Origin: Candidatus Treponema excrementipullorum
Lineage (GTDB): Bacteria; Spirochaetota; Spirochaetia; Treponematales; Treponemataceae
NCBI GenBank assembly: GCA_018883625.1
Contig: JAHLFV010000001.1
Location: 1-15,245, forward strand
Direction of reading: 5' to 3'
DNA length: 15,245 nt
This document shows, in pieces, positions 1-7,769 of the stretch (its first letter is position 1; each line of letters opens with the position of its first letter). The translations under genes and the position numbers were made by a program. The notes below the pieces were generated by a model. It made no database searches and had not been told where the DNA came from. It saw nothing but the letters and a program-made list of their open reading frames with translations.

Positions 1-19
1 TGTAGCCACGCCGCAGGCG

Positions 20-50
20 GCCGCTTTCTGAACGGAGTGAAGAAAGCGGC
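20..50. repeat. GC-rich inverted repeat in the leading intergenic stretch
   Basis: GCCGCTTTCT (20-29) and AGAAAGCGGC (41-50) are perfect 10-bp complements around an 11-nt loop. A second small hairpin, TTTTTGC-GCCA-GCAAAAA, lies at 82-99. No T-tract follows the first stem on the + strand, so a classical terminator is not proven. It may be the end of an upstream transcription unit cut by the window edge, or a dispersed intergenic repeat. I see no convincing gene in 1-172. Confidence 0.45.
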
Positions 51-172
51 TGGAGCGGCAGCGGAATGGCGGAAAGCCTGGTTTTTGCGCCAGCAAAAAT
101 GTGCCCAAATAAAAATAAATAAAACAAAATATGTTACAATAAATAAATACAAAATTATGGAGAAGATGAAGC

Positions 173-697
173 ATGGAAAAACTGATTGTTTATGGCAGCC
201 AATATGGAACAACCAAAAGATACGCAGAAAAATTTTCTGAGATGACCGGTGTATCTTGTGTAAGCTATGAAAATATAAAACCGCTGTCAGGTTACGGTTT
301 GGTAATACATTTTGGGGGCTTGTATGCAGGCGGTGTTAAAGGTTTAAAGGCAACTATCAAAGCATTGCAAGAAAACACAAAGTTAATAATTGTTACCGTG
401 GGGCTTGCTGATGTAACAGATGAGGAGAACAGGAATAATATTAAAAAATCCATTGAACGGCAAGTCCCTCCTCGGATTATGGAGAACACGACTGTCTTTC
501 ATTTAAGGGGCGGCATTGATTATCAAAAACTGAACTTTGTACACAAAACCATGATGACCCTTTTGTATAATAAAGCCAAGAATCTTCCGGAAGAAAAGAA
601 AGATGCGGAAACAAGGGCAATGATAGAAACTTTTAATAAAGCAGTGGATTTTGTCGACTACAATGCACTGACCCCGATTATGAAAGCAATACAATAA
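173..697 (+). CDS. Flavodoxin-like FMN-binding protein (flavodoxin_5 / HemG-like family)
   Basis: A 174-aa soluble protein. It opens with a beta strand and the FMN phosphate-binding loop YGSQYGTTKRYAE (residues 7-19), the usual start of flavodoxin-domain proteins of the protoporphyrinogen-oxidase-like (HemG) type. A second glycine-rich stretch, HFGGLYAGGVKGLK, follows at about residues 46-59, where the family contacts the flavin. Length matches the family. The likely role is an FMN electron carrier or small flavin oxidoreductase in the cytoplasm; the partner cannot be read from this window. ATG at 173 has GGAG about 10 nt upstream. It is separated by about 235 bp from the regulator that follows and looks monocistronic. 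Assignment to true HemG activity is not supported beyond the domain. Confidence 0.85.
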   Translation: MEKLIVYGSQYGTTKRYAEKFSEMTGVSCVSYENIKPLSGYGLVIHFGGLYAGGVKGLKATIKALQENTKLIIVTVGLADVTDEENRNNIKKSIERQVPPRIMENTTVFHLRGGIDYQKLNFVHKTMMTLLYNKAKNLPEEKKDAETRAMIETFNKAVDFVDYNALTPIMKAIQ

Positions 698-837
698 AAC
701 CCGTAATCTGAAAAGTTTCCCAATCGATGCAATGAAAGATATTTTATTTTTACGGAATGACTGCCGGATGAAAACCAAACGGGCTTTAATTCCTGTAGAT
801 TTTGATTAAGCCGGCTGTATTCTTGCAGCGTGCTATC

Positions 838-858
838 AGGTTATGCAATTAACTTTTG
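838..858 (+). promoter_or_regulatory. Putative LacI-family operator, site 1 (upstream of the regulator gene)
   Basis: Arms AGGTTA (838-843) and TAACTT (850-855) surround the 6-nt centre TGCAAT. The 21-nt stretch matches site 2 (1989-2009) at 18 of 21 positions. The site begins 18 nt before the -35 box of the regulator promoter and overlaps it, as expected for repression. That the adjacent LacI protein binds here is inferred. Confidence 0.55.
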
Positions 859-884
859 CCTTCCTTCATCTTATCGTGTAAAAT
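856..884 (+). promoter_or_regulatory. Sigma70-type promoter of the LacI-family gene
   Basis: TTGCCT (856-861), a 17-bp spacer and TAAAAT (879-884). It lies about 50 bp upstream of the chosen ATG at 933 and overlaps operator site 1. Confidence 0.55.
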
Positions 885-932
885 CTTTTATTGAAGCAGG
901 CACAAAATCCGGCGGACAGGGAGGCGGCAGGA

Positions 933-1958
933 ATGGAAGAACAGGGGATAGACCACAGGGAAGAACACCGGGTCAGGATTTACGATATTGCAGAGGAACT
1001 GGGGCTTAGCACCGCAACGGTTTCCAATGTGATTCACGGAAAGACGAAAAAAATTTCCGACAAGACGGTAAAGCGGGTCATGGCACTTTTGGAAAAGCGG
1101 CAGTATTTTCCCGGGGTGGCTGACATTTTACTGGCGCAGAACGATTCCAGAATCATCGGGGTATTTGTCAACGACCACGAAAAATACGAAGGCCACACCC
1201 TGGAGGATTTTTTTATTTCTTCTTCCATCAATTATCTTTCCACTGAAATCGAAAACAGCGGCCGGTTCATGATAATAAAAAAAGCAAAACAGGCTGAAGA
1301 AATCATCCGGTTTGCTTCCATGTGGAACATGGAGGGAATTGTTATCATGGGTTTTTGCGAACAGGATTATCTTTATCTCAGGAACCACATGAGAATTCCC
1401 TTTGTGGTCTACGACGGCATTTGCGGAAAGACTGAAAGGATATTCAATATAACTCTGGACAACTACGGCGGAGGGCTTCAGATGGGACGGTACTTTAAGG
1501 AAGCCGGACACCGGAAAGCCCTGTGTATTTCGGACAACAGCATAGGAATTGACCAGGACAGAATGGAGGGTTTCCGGGAAGGTTTTGCAGGGGATGTGGA
1601 GTTTCTGCTGGTTCCCATGAAAAAAGAAGAACGCCGGCAGTTTTACATTCAGCACCTGGAAAAAATAAAAAGCGTTACCGCTATTTTTGCGGTTTCGGAT
1701 TACTACGCCATCGACCTGATGTGTTTTTTGAATGGACAGGGAATTTCTGTTCCAAAAGATATTTCCGTGGCAGGCTTTGACGATATTCCCCTATGTCATA
1801 TGATAAATCCTCCGCTGACAACAATAAAGCAGGACAATCATCTGCGAGCAAAACTGGCGGTAGAAAAACTGAAGGAGTTAAAAGAAAACAAAGAAACCGG
1901 TACGGAAATCGTCCTGCCGGTTTCCCTGGTGGTGCGGAAAAGCACCGCTCCGCTTTAA
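933..1958 (+). CDS. LacI/GalR-family transcriptional regulator
   Basis: A 341-aa repressor-type regulator. Residues 15-36 (VRIYDIAEELGLSTATVSNVIHG, first residue at 14) are the LacI helix-turn-helix, and a periplasmic-binding-protein-like effector domain runs from about residue 73 (RIIGVFV) to the end. It contains the family motifs GFDDIPL and PPLTTIKQD before the C-terminus. The hinge helix diverges: YFPGVADILLAQN replaces the usual Y-P-N-x-x-A-R. I chose ATG 933 because GGGAGG (919-924) sits 8 nt upstream; a TTG at 891 would add 14 residues with no comparable ribosome site. It probably controls itself and the downstream MATE/GNAT genes through matching operators at 838 and 1989. The effector is unknown, and a sugar should not be assumed given the neighbours. 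Confidence 0.92.
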   Translation: MEEQGIDHREEHRVRIYDIAEELGLSTATVSNVIHGKTKKISDKTVKRVMALLEKRQYFPGVADILLAQNDSRIIGVFVNDHEKYEGHTLEDFFISSSINYLSTEIENSGRFMIIKKAKQAEEIIRFASMWNMEGIVIMGFCEQDYLYLRNHMRIPFVVYDGICGKTERIFNITLDNYGGGLQMGRYFKEAGHRKALCISDNSIGIDQDRMEGFREGFAGDVEFLLVPMKKEERRQFYIQHLEKIKSVTAIFAVSDYYAIDLMCFLNGQGISVPKDISVAGFDDIPLCHMINPPLTTIKQDNHLRAKLAVEKLKELKENKETGTEIVLPVSLVVRKSTAPL

Positions 1959-1988
1959 CAGAAACAAAAAAACACTCTGTTTCTTTAC

Positions 1989-2009
1989 AGGTTACGCATT
2001 TAACCTTTG
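1989..2009 (+). promoter_or_regulatory. Putative LacI-family operator, site 2 (upstream of the MATE gene)
   Basis: A perfect 6-bp inverted repeat, AGGTTA (1989-1994) and TAACCT (2001-2006), around CGCATT. It resembles site 1 (838-858) and lies at the same 18-nt offset from the -35 hexamer. Confidence 0.6.
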
Positions 2010-2035
2010 ACACAGGATATGCCGGTTTGTAAAAT
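2007..2035 (+). promoter_or_regulatory. Strong sigma70-type promoter of the MATE/GNAT unit
   Basis: A perfect TTGACA (2007-2012), a 17-bp spacer and TAAAAT (2030-2035). It starts about 28 bp before the GTG start at 2063 and overlaps operator site 2, so repression by occlusion is plausible. Confidence 0.7.
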
Positions 2036-2062
2036 ATTATCAAAAACAAACAGAGGTATCCG

Positions 2063-3406
2063 GTGAAAAAAAATGACAGTTTTTTCAAAACAGTTTGCAG
2101 TCTTGCAGTTCCCGTAACTTTGCAGTCCATGCTCCAGTCTTCTTTCAGTATTGTTGACCAGATTATGATTGGCCAGCTGGGAAGTGTCAGCGTGGCAGGG
2201 GTGGGACTTGCGGGAAAATTTGCTTCCATATACTCGGTGGTAATTTCCGCCATCGGTGCCGTAGCCGGAATCATGATTGCCCAGTATTTGGGACAGAAAA
2301 ACAAATACCAGGTCAGAAGAAGTTTTTATACAAACCTGATTTTGGGTGCAGTCATTGCAGGGTTGTTTATGTTTTTCTGCGTACTTTTCCCGGAACGGAT
2401 TATGGGGCTGTACACAAAAGACGCTGCCACCCGGGAAGAAGCGGGAAAATACCTTGCCATCGTTGCCGGAACCTTTCTGCCCCTGGCAGGAGCCACACTG
2501 CTTTCGACTTTGTTCCGCTGCATAGAAAAAGCCCGCCTCCCATTGTACGCAAGCATTGCCTCCGCCCTTTTGAACACCGGGCTGAATTATGTTTTAATTT
2601 TCGGCAAACTGGGATTTTCCCCCATGGGGGCAAGGGGTGCCGCCATTGCAACCCTGATTTCCCAATGTGCAAATCTTGTACTGATGCTTTTGATGCTCCC
2701 CAAAAAGAATTCCGTTCTTAAAAAACCTGAACAGGAAGAAACCGAAAACGCAGCCCTGAACTGGAAACAGTATCTTTCCATGCTGCTTCCGATTCTTGCC
2801 TGCGAAGTCCTTTGGAGTTTGGGCGAAAATGTTTACGCCGGTATTTACGGCCACATGGGAACAAAAGCGGCTGCCGCCATGACACTGATAAACCCCATAC
2901 AAGGGCTGGTGATAGGAGCCCTCTGCGGTTTGTCCCAGGCAGCAGGAGTCATCGTGGGGAAAAAACTTGGAACCGGAGACTACAGCGATGCATACAAGGC
3001 TTCAAAAAAACTGGTTATTTACGGAGCGGCAGGTTCCATTTTCCTTTCTGTCATTGTTGTTTTAACCGCAGGCTTTTACGTGCAAATTTATCAGGTTGAA
3101 GAAGTGGTAAAACAATTAACAATCCGTATACTTTATGCTTATGCCCTGGTGGCGCCCTTTAAAGTGCTGAATATGATTTTGGGAGGAGGAATTATCCGCA
3201 GCGGCGGCCGCACAAAATATGTTATGTACATCGACATAATCGGAACCTGGATATTCGGCGTCCCATTGGGATTTTTGGCAGCCTTTGTATTAAAACTGCC
3301 CATCCCCTATGTGTACTTTATCCTTTCCCTGGAAGAATGTATCCGCTTTGCCATATCGGTAGGAGTTTTCCGCAAGAAGAAGTGGCTGCAACAGCTGGAA
3401 GCTTAA
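2063..3406 (+). CDS. MATE-family multidrug/metabolite efflux transporter
   Basis: A 447-aa integral membrane protein with about 12 hydrophobic helices arranged as two repeats. The N-terminal half shows the MATE signature (LAVPVTLQSMLQSSFSIVD, then QIMIGQLG); the second half starts near residue 234 (YLSMLLPILACEVLWSLGE) with the corresponding helix. Loop motifs such as GQKNKYQVRRSFY and GARGAAIATLISQ fit the family, as does the length. MATE proteins export cationic drugs or metabolites by Na+ or H+ antiport; the substrate is not predictable here. The start is GTG with AGAGG 7 nt upstream. It is transcribed from the promoter at 2007-2035, and the acetyltransferase starts 32 nt after its stop. 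A link to the distant RiPP operon, which is on the other strand, is not supported. Confidence 0.93.
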   Translation: MKKNDSFFKTVCSLAVPVTLQSMLQSSFSIVDQIMIGQLGSVSVAGVGLAGKFASIYSVVISAIGAVAGIMIAQYLGQKNKYQVRRSFYTNLILGAVIAGLFMFFCVLFPERIMGLYTKDAATREEAGKYLAIVAGTFLPLAGATLLSTLFRCIEKARLPLYASIASALLNTGLNYVLIFGKLGFSPMGARGAAIATLISQCANLVLMLLMLPKKNSVLKKPEQEETENAALNWKQYLSMLLPILACEVLWSLGENVYAGIYGHMGTKAAAAMTLINPIQGLVIGALCGLSQAAGVIVGKKLGTGDYSDAYKASKKLVIYGAAGSIFLSVIVVLTAGFYVQIYQVEEVVKQLTIRILYAYALVAPFKVLNMILGGGIIRSGGRTKYVMYIDIIGTWIFGVPLGFLAAFVLKLPIPYVYFILSLEECIRFAISVGVFRKKKWLQQLEA

Positions 3407-3438
3407 AGTACCCTGCCCCATAACATACGGAGTAAACT

Positions 3439-3951
3439 ATGATATTCCAAACTGAAAGATTATATTTTAGGGAAATGAATCAGGGGGATTTTGAAGCTCT
3501 GTGCCAAATCCTTCAGGACAGGGAAACCATGTATGCCTACGAAGGGCCTTTCACTGACCAGGAAGTGCAGGAATGGCTTGACAGGCAGATTGCCCGCTAC
3601 CGAAAATGGAATTTCGGCTTGTGGGCAGTGATACTGAAAGAAACCGGCATTATGATTGGACAGTGCGGGCTTACCATGCAGCCCTGGAAAGAAACCGAAG
3701 TGCTGGAAATCGGCTACCTTTTTAACCGGGCGTACTGGCACAAAGGTTATGCAACGGAGGCCGCAAGAGCCTGTAAAAAATACGCCTTTGAAACCCTCCA
3801 GGCAGAAGAAGTTTGCTCGATTATCAGGGACACAAACACCGCTTCCCAAAATGTTGCCATAAGAAACGGAATGGAAAAAGCGGACTCCTTTACAAAACAT
3901 TACCGGGGTGTGGATATGCCCCACTACCGTTATATTGCCCGCCGGAAATGA
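3439..3951 (+). CDS. GNAT-family N-acetyltransferase (RimJ/RimL-like)
   Basis: A 170-aa cytoplasmic acetyltransferase. It opens with TERLYFREMNQGDFEAL (residues 5-21), typical of RimL-like GNATs. The acetyl-CoA pyrophosphate loop is in RAYWHKGYATEAARA (about residues 95-109), preceded by the strand EIGYLF. Near the C-terminus, NTASQNVAIRNGM is the usual helix bordering the substrate site. Members acetylate protein N-termini, amino acids or small amines such as antibiotics; the substrate is not evident. ATG 3439 has GGAG 6 nt upstream. It follows the MATE gene by 32 nt and is likely cotranscribed, which would fit a detoxification pair (modify and export) under the LacI-type regulator. That pairing is inference. 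Confidence 0.9.
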   Translation: MIFQTERLYFREMNQGDFEALCQILQDRETMYAYEGPFTDQEVQEWLDRQIARYRKWNFGLWAVILKETGIMIGQCGLTMQPWKETEVLEIGYLFNRAYWHKGYATEAARACKKYAFETLQAEEVCSIIRDTNTASQNVAIRNGMEKADSFTKHYRGVDMPHYRYIARRK

Positions 3952-3963
3952 TTCAAGCCGAGA

Positions 3964-4004
3964 GGTTTTGAAATATAAGCGGTTATTCCGCTACCGGCAA
4001 AACC
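3964..4004. terminator. Possible two-stage hairpin between convergent genes
   Basis: GGTTTTG (3964-3970) pairs with CAAAACC (3998-4004), enclosing an inner stem AGCGG/CCGCT with a TTATT loop. It lies in the 87-bp gap between the converging acetyltransferase and MotA/FliG-like genes. A short T-run follows 12 nt later on the + strand. It is not a textbook intrinsic terminator on either strand. Confidence 0.35.
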
Positions 4005-4038
4005 ACAAAAGAATTTTTCTGCCCCCAGTCCCTGTCGT

Positions 4039-5283
4039 TTAATAAAATTTTTCAAGGAAAATATCACATGTTTTGCAAAGTTGCCGTATGCTTTTGACAA
4101 AAATATTCTGGCATTTGATGGAATCAGATCTGTCAATCGCTTCGCCGGAAGAAAGGATTTTTTCAATTTCTTTCCGTTTGTTTTTGCTTACATTGCGAAG
4201 GAATTTTTCTCTTATTTCCTCATCGGTGTAAGCGATAGCTTTGACAAGTATTTCAGAATTTTTTTGTATGAGCTTTTGCACGGAAATGTCATCGAAGTAA
4301 ATCACATCCTCAAAGAAGATTGCAGTACGATGAATGCGCTCTACAATTTCATCAAGATAATTTGCTTTAAGCACATCCTCAAATTTTTTCCACATATCAT
4401 GGCCAAGCTCTTCTATACAAGTGCAAAACCTGACATCGGCGCAAACTAAATCATCACGGGAAGCCCCGAATATGTCAAGGAATTTGCAGAGACTTTGTCT
4501 TAGATTTATCGCTTTTTGGAACTGCGCCTGGAAACACTTCACTGTATCCTCTTCGGTTCCATAATCCTCCAACAAAGTTTTAATTTTATCCAGTGAATTT
4601 TCTTCGGCGAATTCCAGAAGCATTTCCCTGAGCCTTTTCCTTAAATCGGCGGAAGTCTGAATAAAATAATCCACGTTCTGTAAAACGGCGGCTTTTAATT
4701 CATCCAAAGTCATCGCAGGTTCTTGGCTTTCCTCAGAGTTCTTTTGTTTTTCATTGCAACATTCTAATTGAGATTTCATCCAGCTTTTAGTTTGCCGTTC
4801 AATATCCTGTTCTCTTTGCCGGCATAATTTGGCTTCTTCTTCCATAATTGAGTCAATAAGATTTGGATATATTGAATAAAACTTTGAACCGATTTTCTCC
4901 CCCATCATTGCAGCGAATATTTTGCAGACAACATGCGGATTCTCTCCACGTCCAACTGCGAGAACACCTTCTGAAGCCATCATAAGGGCAAGTTTCTCAT
5001 TTCCTGAAAATGATGCGGGATCTAAAGCGTTGATGGAATAATATGCGATATCGGAAATACACTTTTCGTTTATGCCATCTATAAGATATTCAAAAAGGCG
5101 TTCTATAATTGTTTTAGACTTGTCAGGAAGGGACAAGTTGAATTGTGTATCAAGGAACCCTTCAAGGGCAAGGATACCTTCACGGCGTGCAAGTATGCTC
5201 GCCCTCAAGATGAACTCTGCCATGTCCAAAAGGGTTTTTTCATCCCCTTCATCAGCCAAGGGTAAAACCGGAAAAAGTGCCAT
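4039..5283 (-). CDS. Soluble MotA-like / FliG-C-like chimeric protein
   Basis: A 414-aa protein with no obvious transmembrane segment. Residues 14-45 (LARREGILALEG at 31-42) match the MotA segment after TM2, including equivalents of the torque residues Arg90 (R33) and Glu98 (E41) of E. coli MotA. Residues 102-120 (ASEGVLAVGRGENPHVV) match the segment after TM4 (EGVLSV-type in MotA), while the membrane helices between are missing. Residues about 140-185 look coiled-coil. Residues about 311-405 align with the FliG C-terminal domain (FFEDVIYFDDISVQKLI, EEIREKFLRNVSK). At the FliG positions of the acidic pair D288/D289 it has K and I, so torque electrostatics are not conserved. ATG 5283 has AGGAGG 5 nt upstream. 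It may bind stator or rotor, for example as a motor regulator; this is inference. Confidence 0.7.
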   Translation of the reverse strand: MALFPVLPLADEGDEKTLLDMAEFILRASILARREGILALEGFLDTQFNLSLPDKSKTIIERLFEYLIDGINEKCISDIAYYSINALDPASFSGNEKLALMMASEGVLAVGRGENPHVVCKIFAAMMGEKIGSKFYSIYPNLIDSIMEEEAKLCRQREQDIERQTKSWMKSQLECCNEKQKNSEESQEPAMTLDELKAAVLQNVDYFIQTSADLRKRLREMLLEFAEENSLDKIKTLLEDYGTEEDTVKCFQAQFQKAINLRQSLCKFLDIFGASRDDLVCADVRFCTCIEELGHDMWKKFEDVLKANYLDEIVERIHRTAIFFEDVIYFDDISVQKLIQKNSEILVKAIAYTDEEIREKFLRNVSKNKRKEIEKILSSGEAIDRSDSIKCQNIFVKSIRQLCKTCDIFLEKFY

Positions 5284-5361
5284 AAAAACCTCCTGTAATC
5301 ACTATACGATGTTATAATTTTTTATTTTACTATATATAAATAAAATGACAGCCAACCATAT

Positions 5362-6165
5362 TCACCACATTGCATCCTTAAATTTTCTTATTTCGTCACT
5401 ATACAAACTGGTCAACAACTCTTGAGTCGGCATATCGGGAAGGCTGTCTGCAACTGTAGCAAATGCAAGCGATGCAGGAAAATCAGTGCCGAACAGCAGC
5501 CGTTCTTTCGGGAAACGACGGCGCATCAGAGTCACCGTTTCCGGCGGTGTACAGGAAAGATCGGCGTTTACGTGCGGATAACGGTTCAGCATGGCCGTCA
5601 TGAGTTCCGGGTTTTTCACATGAGCCAGAACAATTTCCGCATTCGGTGCCGTTCGAATCGATTCTTCGAAACGGTCTGGCGAATCAATTTCATCAATTCC
5701 TGTATGAATCAAGATAGTCAAACAATGACGATTGGCTTCATTAAAAATCAGGTGCAACAAACGACGGTGTTCAGGATTTTTTTCATCCCACTGTTGCGCC
5801 CGCGGATGAATTTTAAACCCACAATAATCTGCTTCATGGAAAATAGTTTCGATATTTACATCAGCTCCAATTAATTCAGGGACAACCCAGTAAAGAGGAT
5901 GAGCTTTAATGCCAAGCTCAGCGGCAGCTTTCGAAGCAGTTTGTATCTCATCAGAAATTATTTTATTCAACTCTTGAGCGGTCGGCTGCATTTCGGCATT
6001 GACCAGTCCATTTTTTACCGCCTCTGACTCTCTGCAATAAATACATGAAGTGGTTGATGAAAAATAACACTCATCTATTCCGTTTGATTTTAAAGCGGAA
6101 AAAACAGCGAAAGGGTCAAAATAAAACCGATAGAACTGTCCAATATGAATATGCCAATCTATCAA
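5362..6165 (-). CDS. Amidohydrolase-2-type metal-dependent hydrolase, last gene of the RiPP operon
   Basis: A 267-aa TIM-barrel hydrolase. Metal-ligand motifs appear in order: DWHIHIG (H5, H7), GFKIHPR (K118, H120), ILIHTG (H154), VLAHVKN (H182) and LLFGTDFPAS (D228). This is the amidohydrolase_2 / TatD-like pattern for hydrolysis or decarboxylation at a mono- or dinuclear metal centre. The start is TTG at 6165, directly before the DWHIH motif, with GAGG about 6 nt upstream; no better in-frame start precedes it. It follows the radical SAM gene by 44 nt on the same strand and most likely shares its transcript. In this setting it could deamidate, deacylate or otherwise trim the modified peptide, or process a small cofactor. 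The true substrate is unknown, and it might also be an unrelated housekeeping hydrolase. Confidence 0.82.
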   Translation of the reverse strand: MIDWHIHIGQFYRFYFDPFAVFSALKSNGIDECYFSSTTSCIYCRESEAVKNGLVNAEMQPTAQELNKIISDEIQTASKAAAELGIKAHPLYWVVPELIGADVNIETIFHEADYCGFKIHPRAQQWDEKNPEHRRLLHLIFNEANRHCLTILIHTGIDEIDSPDRFEESIRTAPNAEIVLAHVKNPELMTAMLNRYPHVNADLSCTPPETVTLMRRRFPKERLLFGTDFPASLAFATVADSLPDMPTQELLTSLYSDEIRKFKDAMW

Positions 6166-6209
6166 ATCTACCTCTAAAAATTGTTTTCCACTTAAACAGC
6201 AGTGTTACC

Positions 6210-7670
6210 CTATCCGTTTAGCTGTTGTTCCCTCCAAGCCAAAACCAGTTGTTTATTTTTTGCTGCAACTGCACAAAAATGCCTGTTGATTTCAAGAGGA
6301 TTCCCGGTAGGCGATTCGTTGGCATTACGAACCATACAGGGGGCGCAGAAGGCGGCCTTGTCGCACCGGCAGCATTCACCGTTTCCCAAATCTTTCATCT
6401 TCAATCCACGCAAATACTGGATTTTCGGAGATTCGTTCCAAATTTTTTCCAGCGGTTCATCTTTTACATTCCCCAAAACCATTTCTTGCCAGCCGGCACA
6501 CGGATAAACGTTTCCGTTGGCCACCATACAGCAGGACGAAATGCCGACCCCGCATAACTGCCGTTCCGGATTAAACTGCATTTCTTTGCACCGTTGCGGA
6601 AAATCGGGTTTGAGAATCTCCTGCTGATAATCAACATCATCTTTTAAGATATCTTCAATAACCTTACCAGCTTCATCCACCGAAAGCCGGTTCGCCAGAT
6701 TTTCCGTTTCGTGGTTATATTCGGCCATCATAATGTAGTCGGTGACGGCACGGACTTTGTGTTCGTGTGCCCAATTTAAAACATCGTTGTAATCGTTTTT
6801 GTTGCCTTTCATGGTGGGACAGCTGATTTGAAGCGGAACATCGTTTTCGATTAACTTGAGAATCGCATTCTTTGTTTTTTCAAAACTGCCGGGCAGTTTG
6901 GTAATGGCATCGTGGTGTTCGGGAATCATCGAATAGAGCGAGACCTGAACGGAAGAGACGTTTCCGGCTTTCATTTCCGCAATGATTTCGTCGTTGAGCA
7001 GCGTCAGATTGCTGAGAATATTGACATAAAAATCATATTTTTTGGCTGCCCGCAAAAACTCGATGAATTGAGGATGCATCATCGGTTCACCGCCACTCAA
7101 AGTCACATTCAAAACATTCATTTTGCTTAACTGTTCCAACACAGAATAGAATAACTCCTGCTCGATATCGTAAAGTTTGTATTTGTGCGGAATGTAACAG
7201 TGAACACACCGTTCGTTGCAGCGGGAGGTCAGTTCGATTTGGAAGGAGCTTAAATGAGGTTTGCCCCGAAAATGATTTTCCAAATAGGTTTGCGTATCGG
7301 CATCAGAACGCTGAATGGTAGGAGTAAAATCTTTTTTTACAGTTTTGGGATCGAATCCGTTATATGTAAATCCGATATCATTGCGGTCCAGTTCTTCTTC
7401 CGTTTCGCCGCTGACCAGAAAACCGTCTTCGACCAAGGCGTCGTAAAACTCTTTTCCGTCTTTCAATAAGGTTTCCCTGTCGGTATCGGTAAAAACCGGC
7501 AACACTTTTTCAATCAATTCATCTAACGACTGGGCTTTTCGGGAAAGGGCGGTCAAAAAAACAGTACCGCTTTCGTTGACAACCCGGTCGGTAAAGAGTC
7601 CGGTCGAACGGATATATCCGATACCGTCGTAGTTACGGATGTATGTATCTTTCTTTTGGCGATAGAGCAT
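6210..7670 (-). CDS. RRE-radical SAM/SPASM peptide maturase
   Basis: A 486-aa enzyme. Residues 1-95 form a PqqD-like winged-helix recognition element (start MLYRQKKDTYIRN) that would bind the precursor leader. The radical SAM core begins near residue 141 with RCNERCVHC (C151, C155, C158: CxxxCxxC binding the SAM cluster) and has SGGEP at 192-196. The C-terminal SPASM region supplies Cys for auxiliary [4Fe-4S] clusters: C373, C380/381, C391, C433/434/436, C442, C445 and C466. Such proteins install thioether, C-C or similar radical crosslinks on ribosomal peptides, here probably on the 40-aa peptide at 10873-10995. ATG 7670 has AGGAGA upstream. It is separated by 99 nt from the U32-like gene before it. 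Its first 58 residues are identical to the stand-alone RRE at 9069-9410. Crosslink type cannot be predicted. Confidence 0.9.
   Translation of the reverse strand: MLYRQKKDTYIRNYDGIGYIRSTGLFTDRVVNESGTVFLTALSRKAQSLDELIEKVLPVFTDTDRETLLKDGKEFYDALVEDGFLVSGETEEELDRNDIGFTYNGFDPKTVKKDFTPTIQRSDADTQTYLENHFRGKPHLSSFQIELTSRCNERCVHCYIPHKYKLYDIEQELFYSVLEQLSKMNVLNVTLSGGEPMMHPQFIEFLRAAKKYDFYVNILSNLTLLNDEIIAEMKAGNVSSVQVSLYSMIPEHHDAITKLPGSFEKTKNAILKLIENDVPLQISCPTMKGNKNDYNDVLNWAHEHKVRAVTDYIMMAEYNHETENLANRLSVDEAGKVIEDILKDDVDYQQEILKPDFPQRCKEMQFNPERQLCGVGISSCCMVANGNVYPCAGWQEMVLGNVKDEPLEKIWNESPKIQYLRGLKMKDLGNGECCRCDKAAFCAPCMVRNANESPTGNPLEINRHFCAVAAKNKQLVLAWREQQLNG
7452..7670 (-). repeat. Direct repeat copy A encoding the recognition-domain start
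   Basis: Aligned with 9192-9410 at a constant offset of 1740. By hand count there are about 8 mismatches in 7501-7670, with a 71-bp identical run at 7555-7625; similarity drops below 7500. It encodes the N-terminal PqqD-like part of the radical SAM enzyme. Confidence 0.85.
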
Positions 7671-7769
7671 AAATGCTTCTCCTATTTTATATTTATATTC
7701 TTTAGCTGTTTGTCACTCTGCTTTCTAAATGACACAATCTTACAGTATTCAGCATCGACTTTATCAAGT

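Noticed and set aside
1..100. tRNA or small RNA in the GC-rich leader
   Set aside because: The hairpins do not assemble into a cloverleaf and no CCA-like end is present.
37..240. Open frame of 67 codons at the left edge
   Set aside because: It overlaps the well-supported flavodoxin gene, is Lys/Asn-rich low-complexity in an AT-rich leader, and has no domain-like features.
7671..7769. Internal promoter before the RRE-radical SAM gene (GTGACA and TATAAA)
   Set aside because: The spacer is about 19 bp and the DNA is AT-rich, so chance matches are likely.
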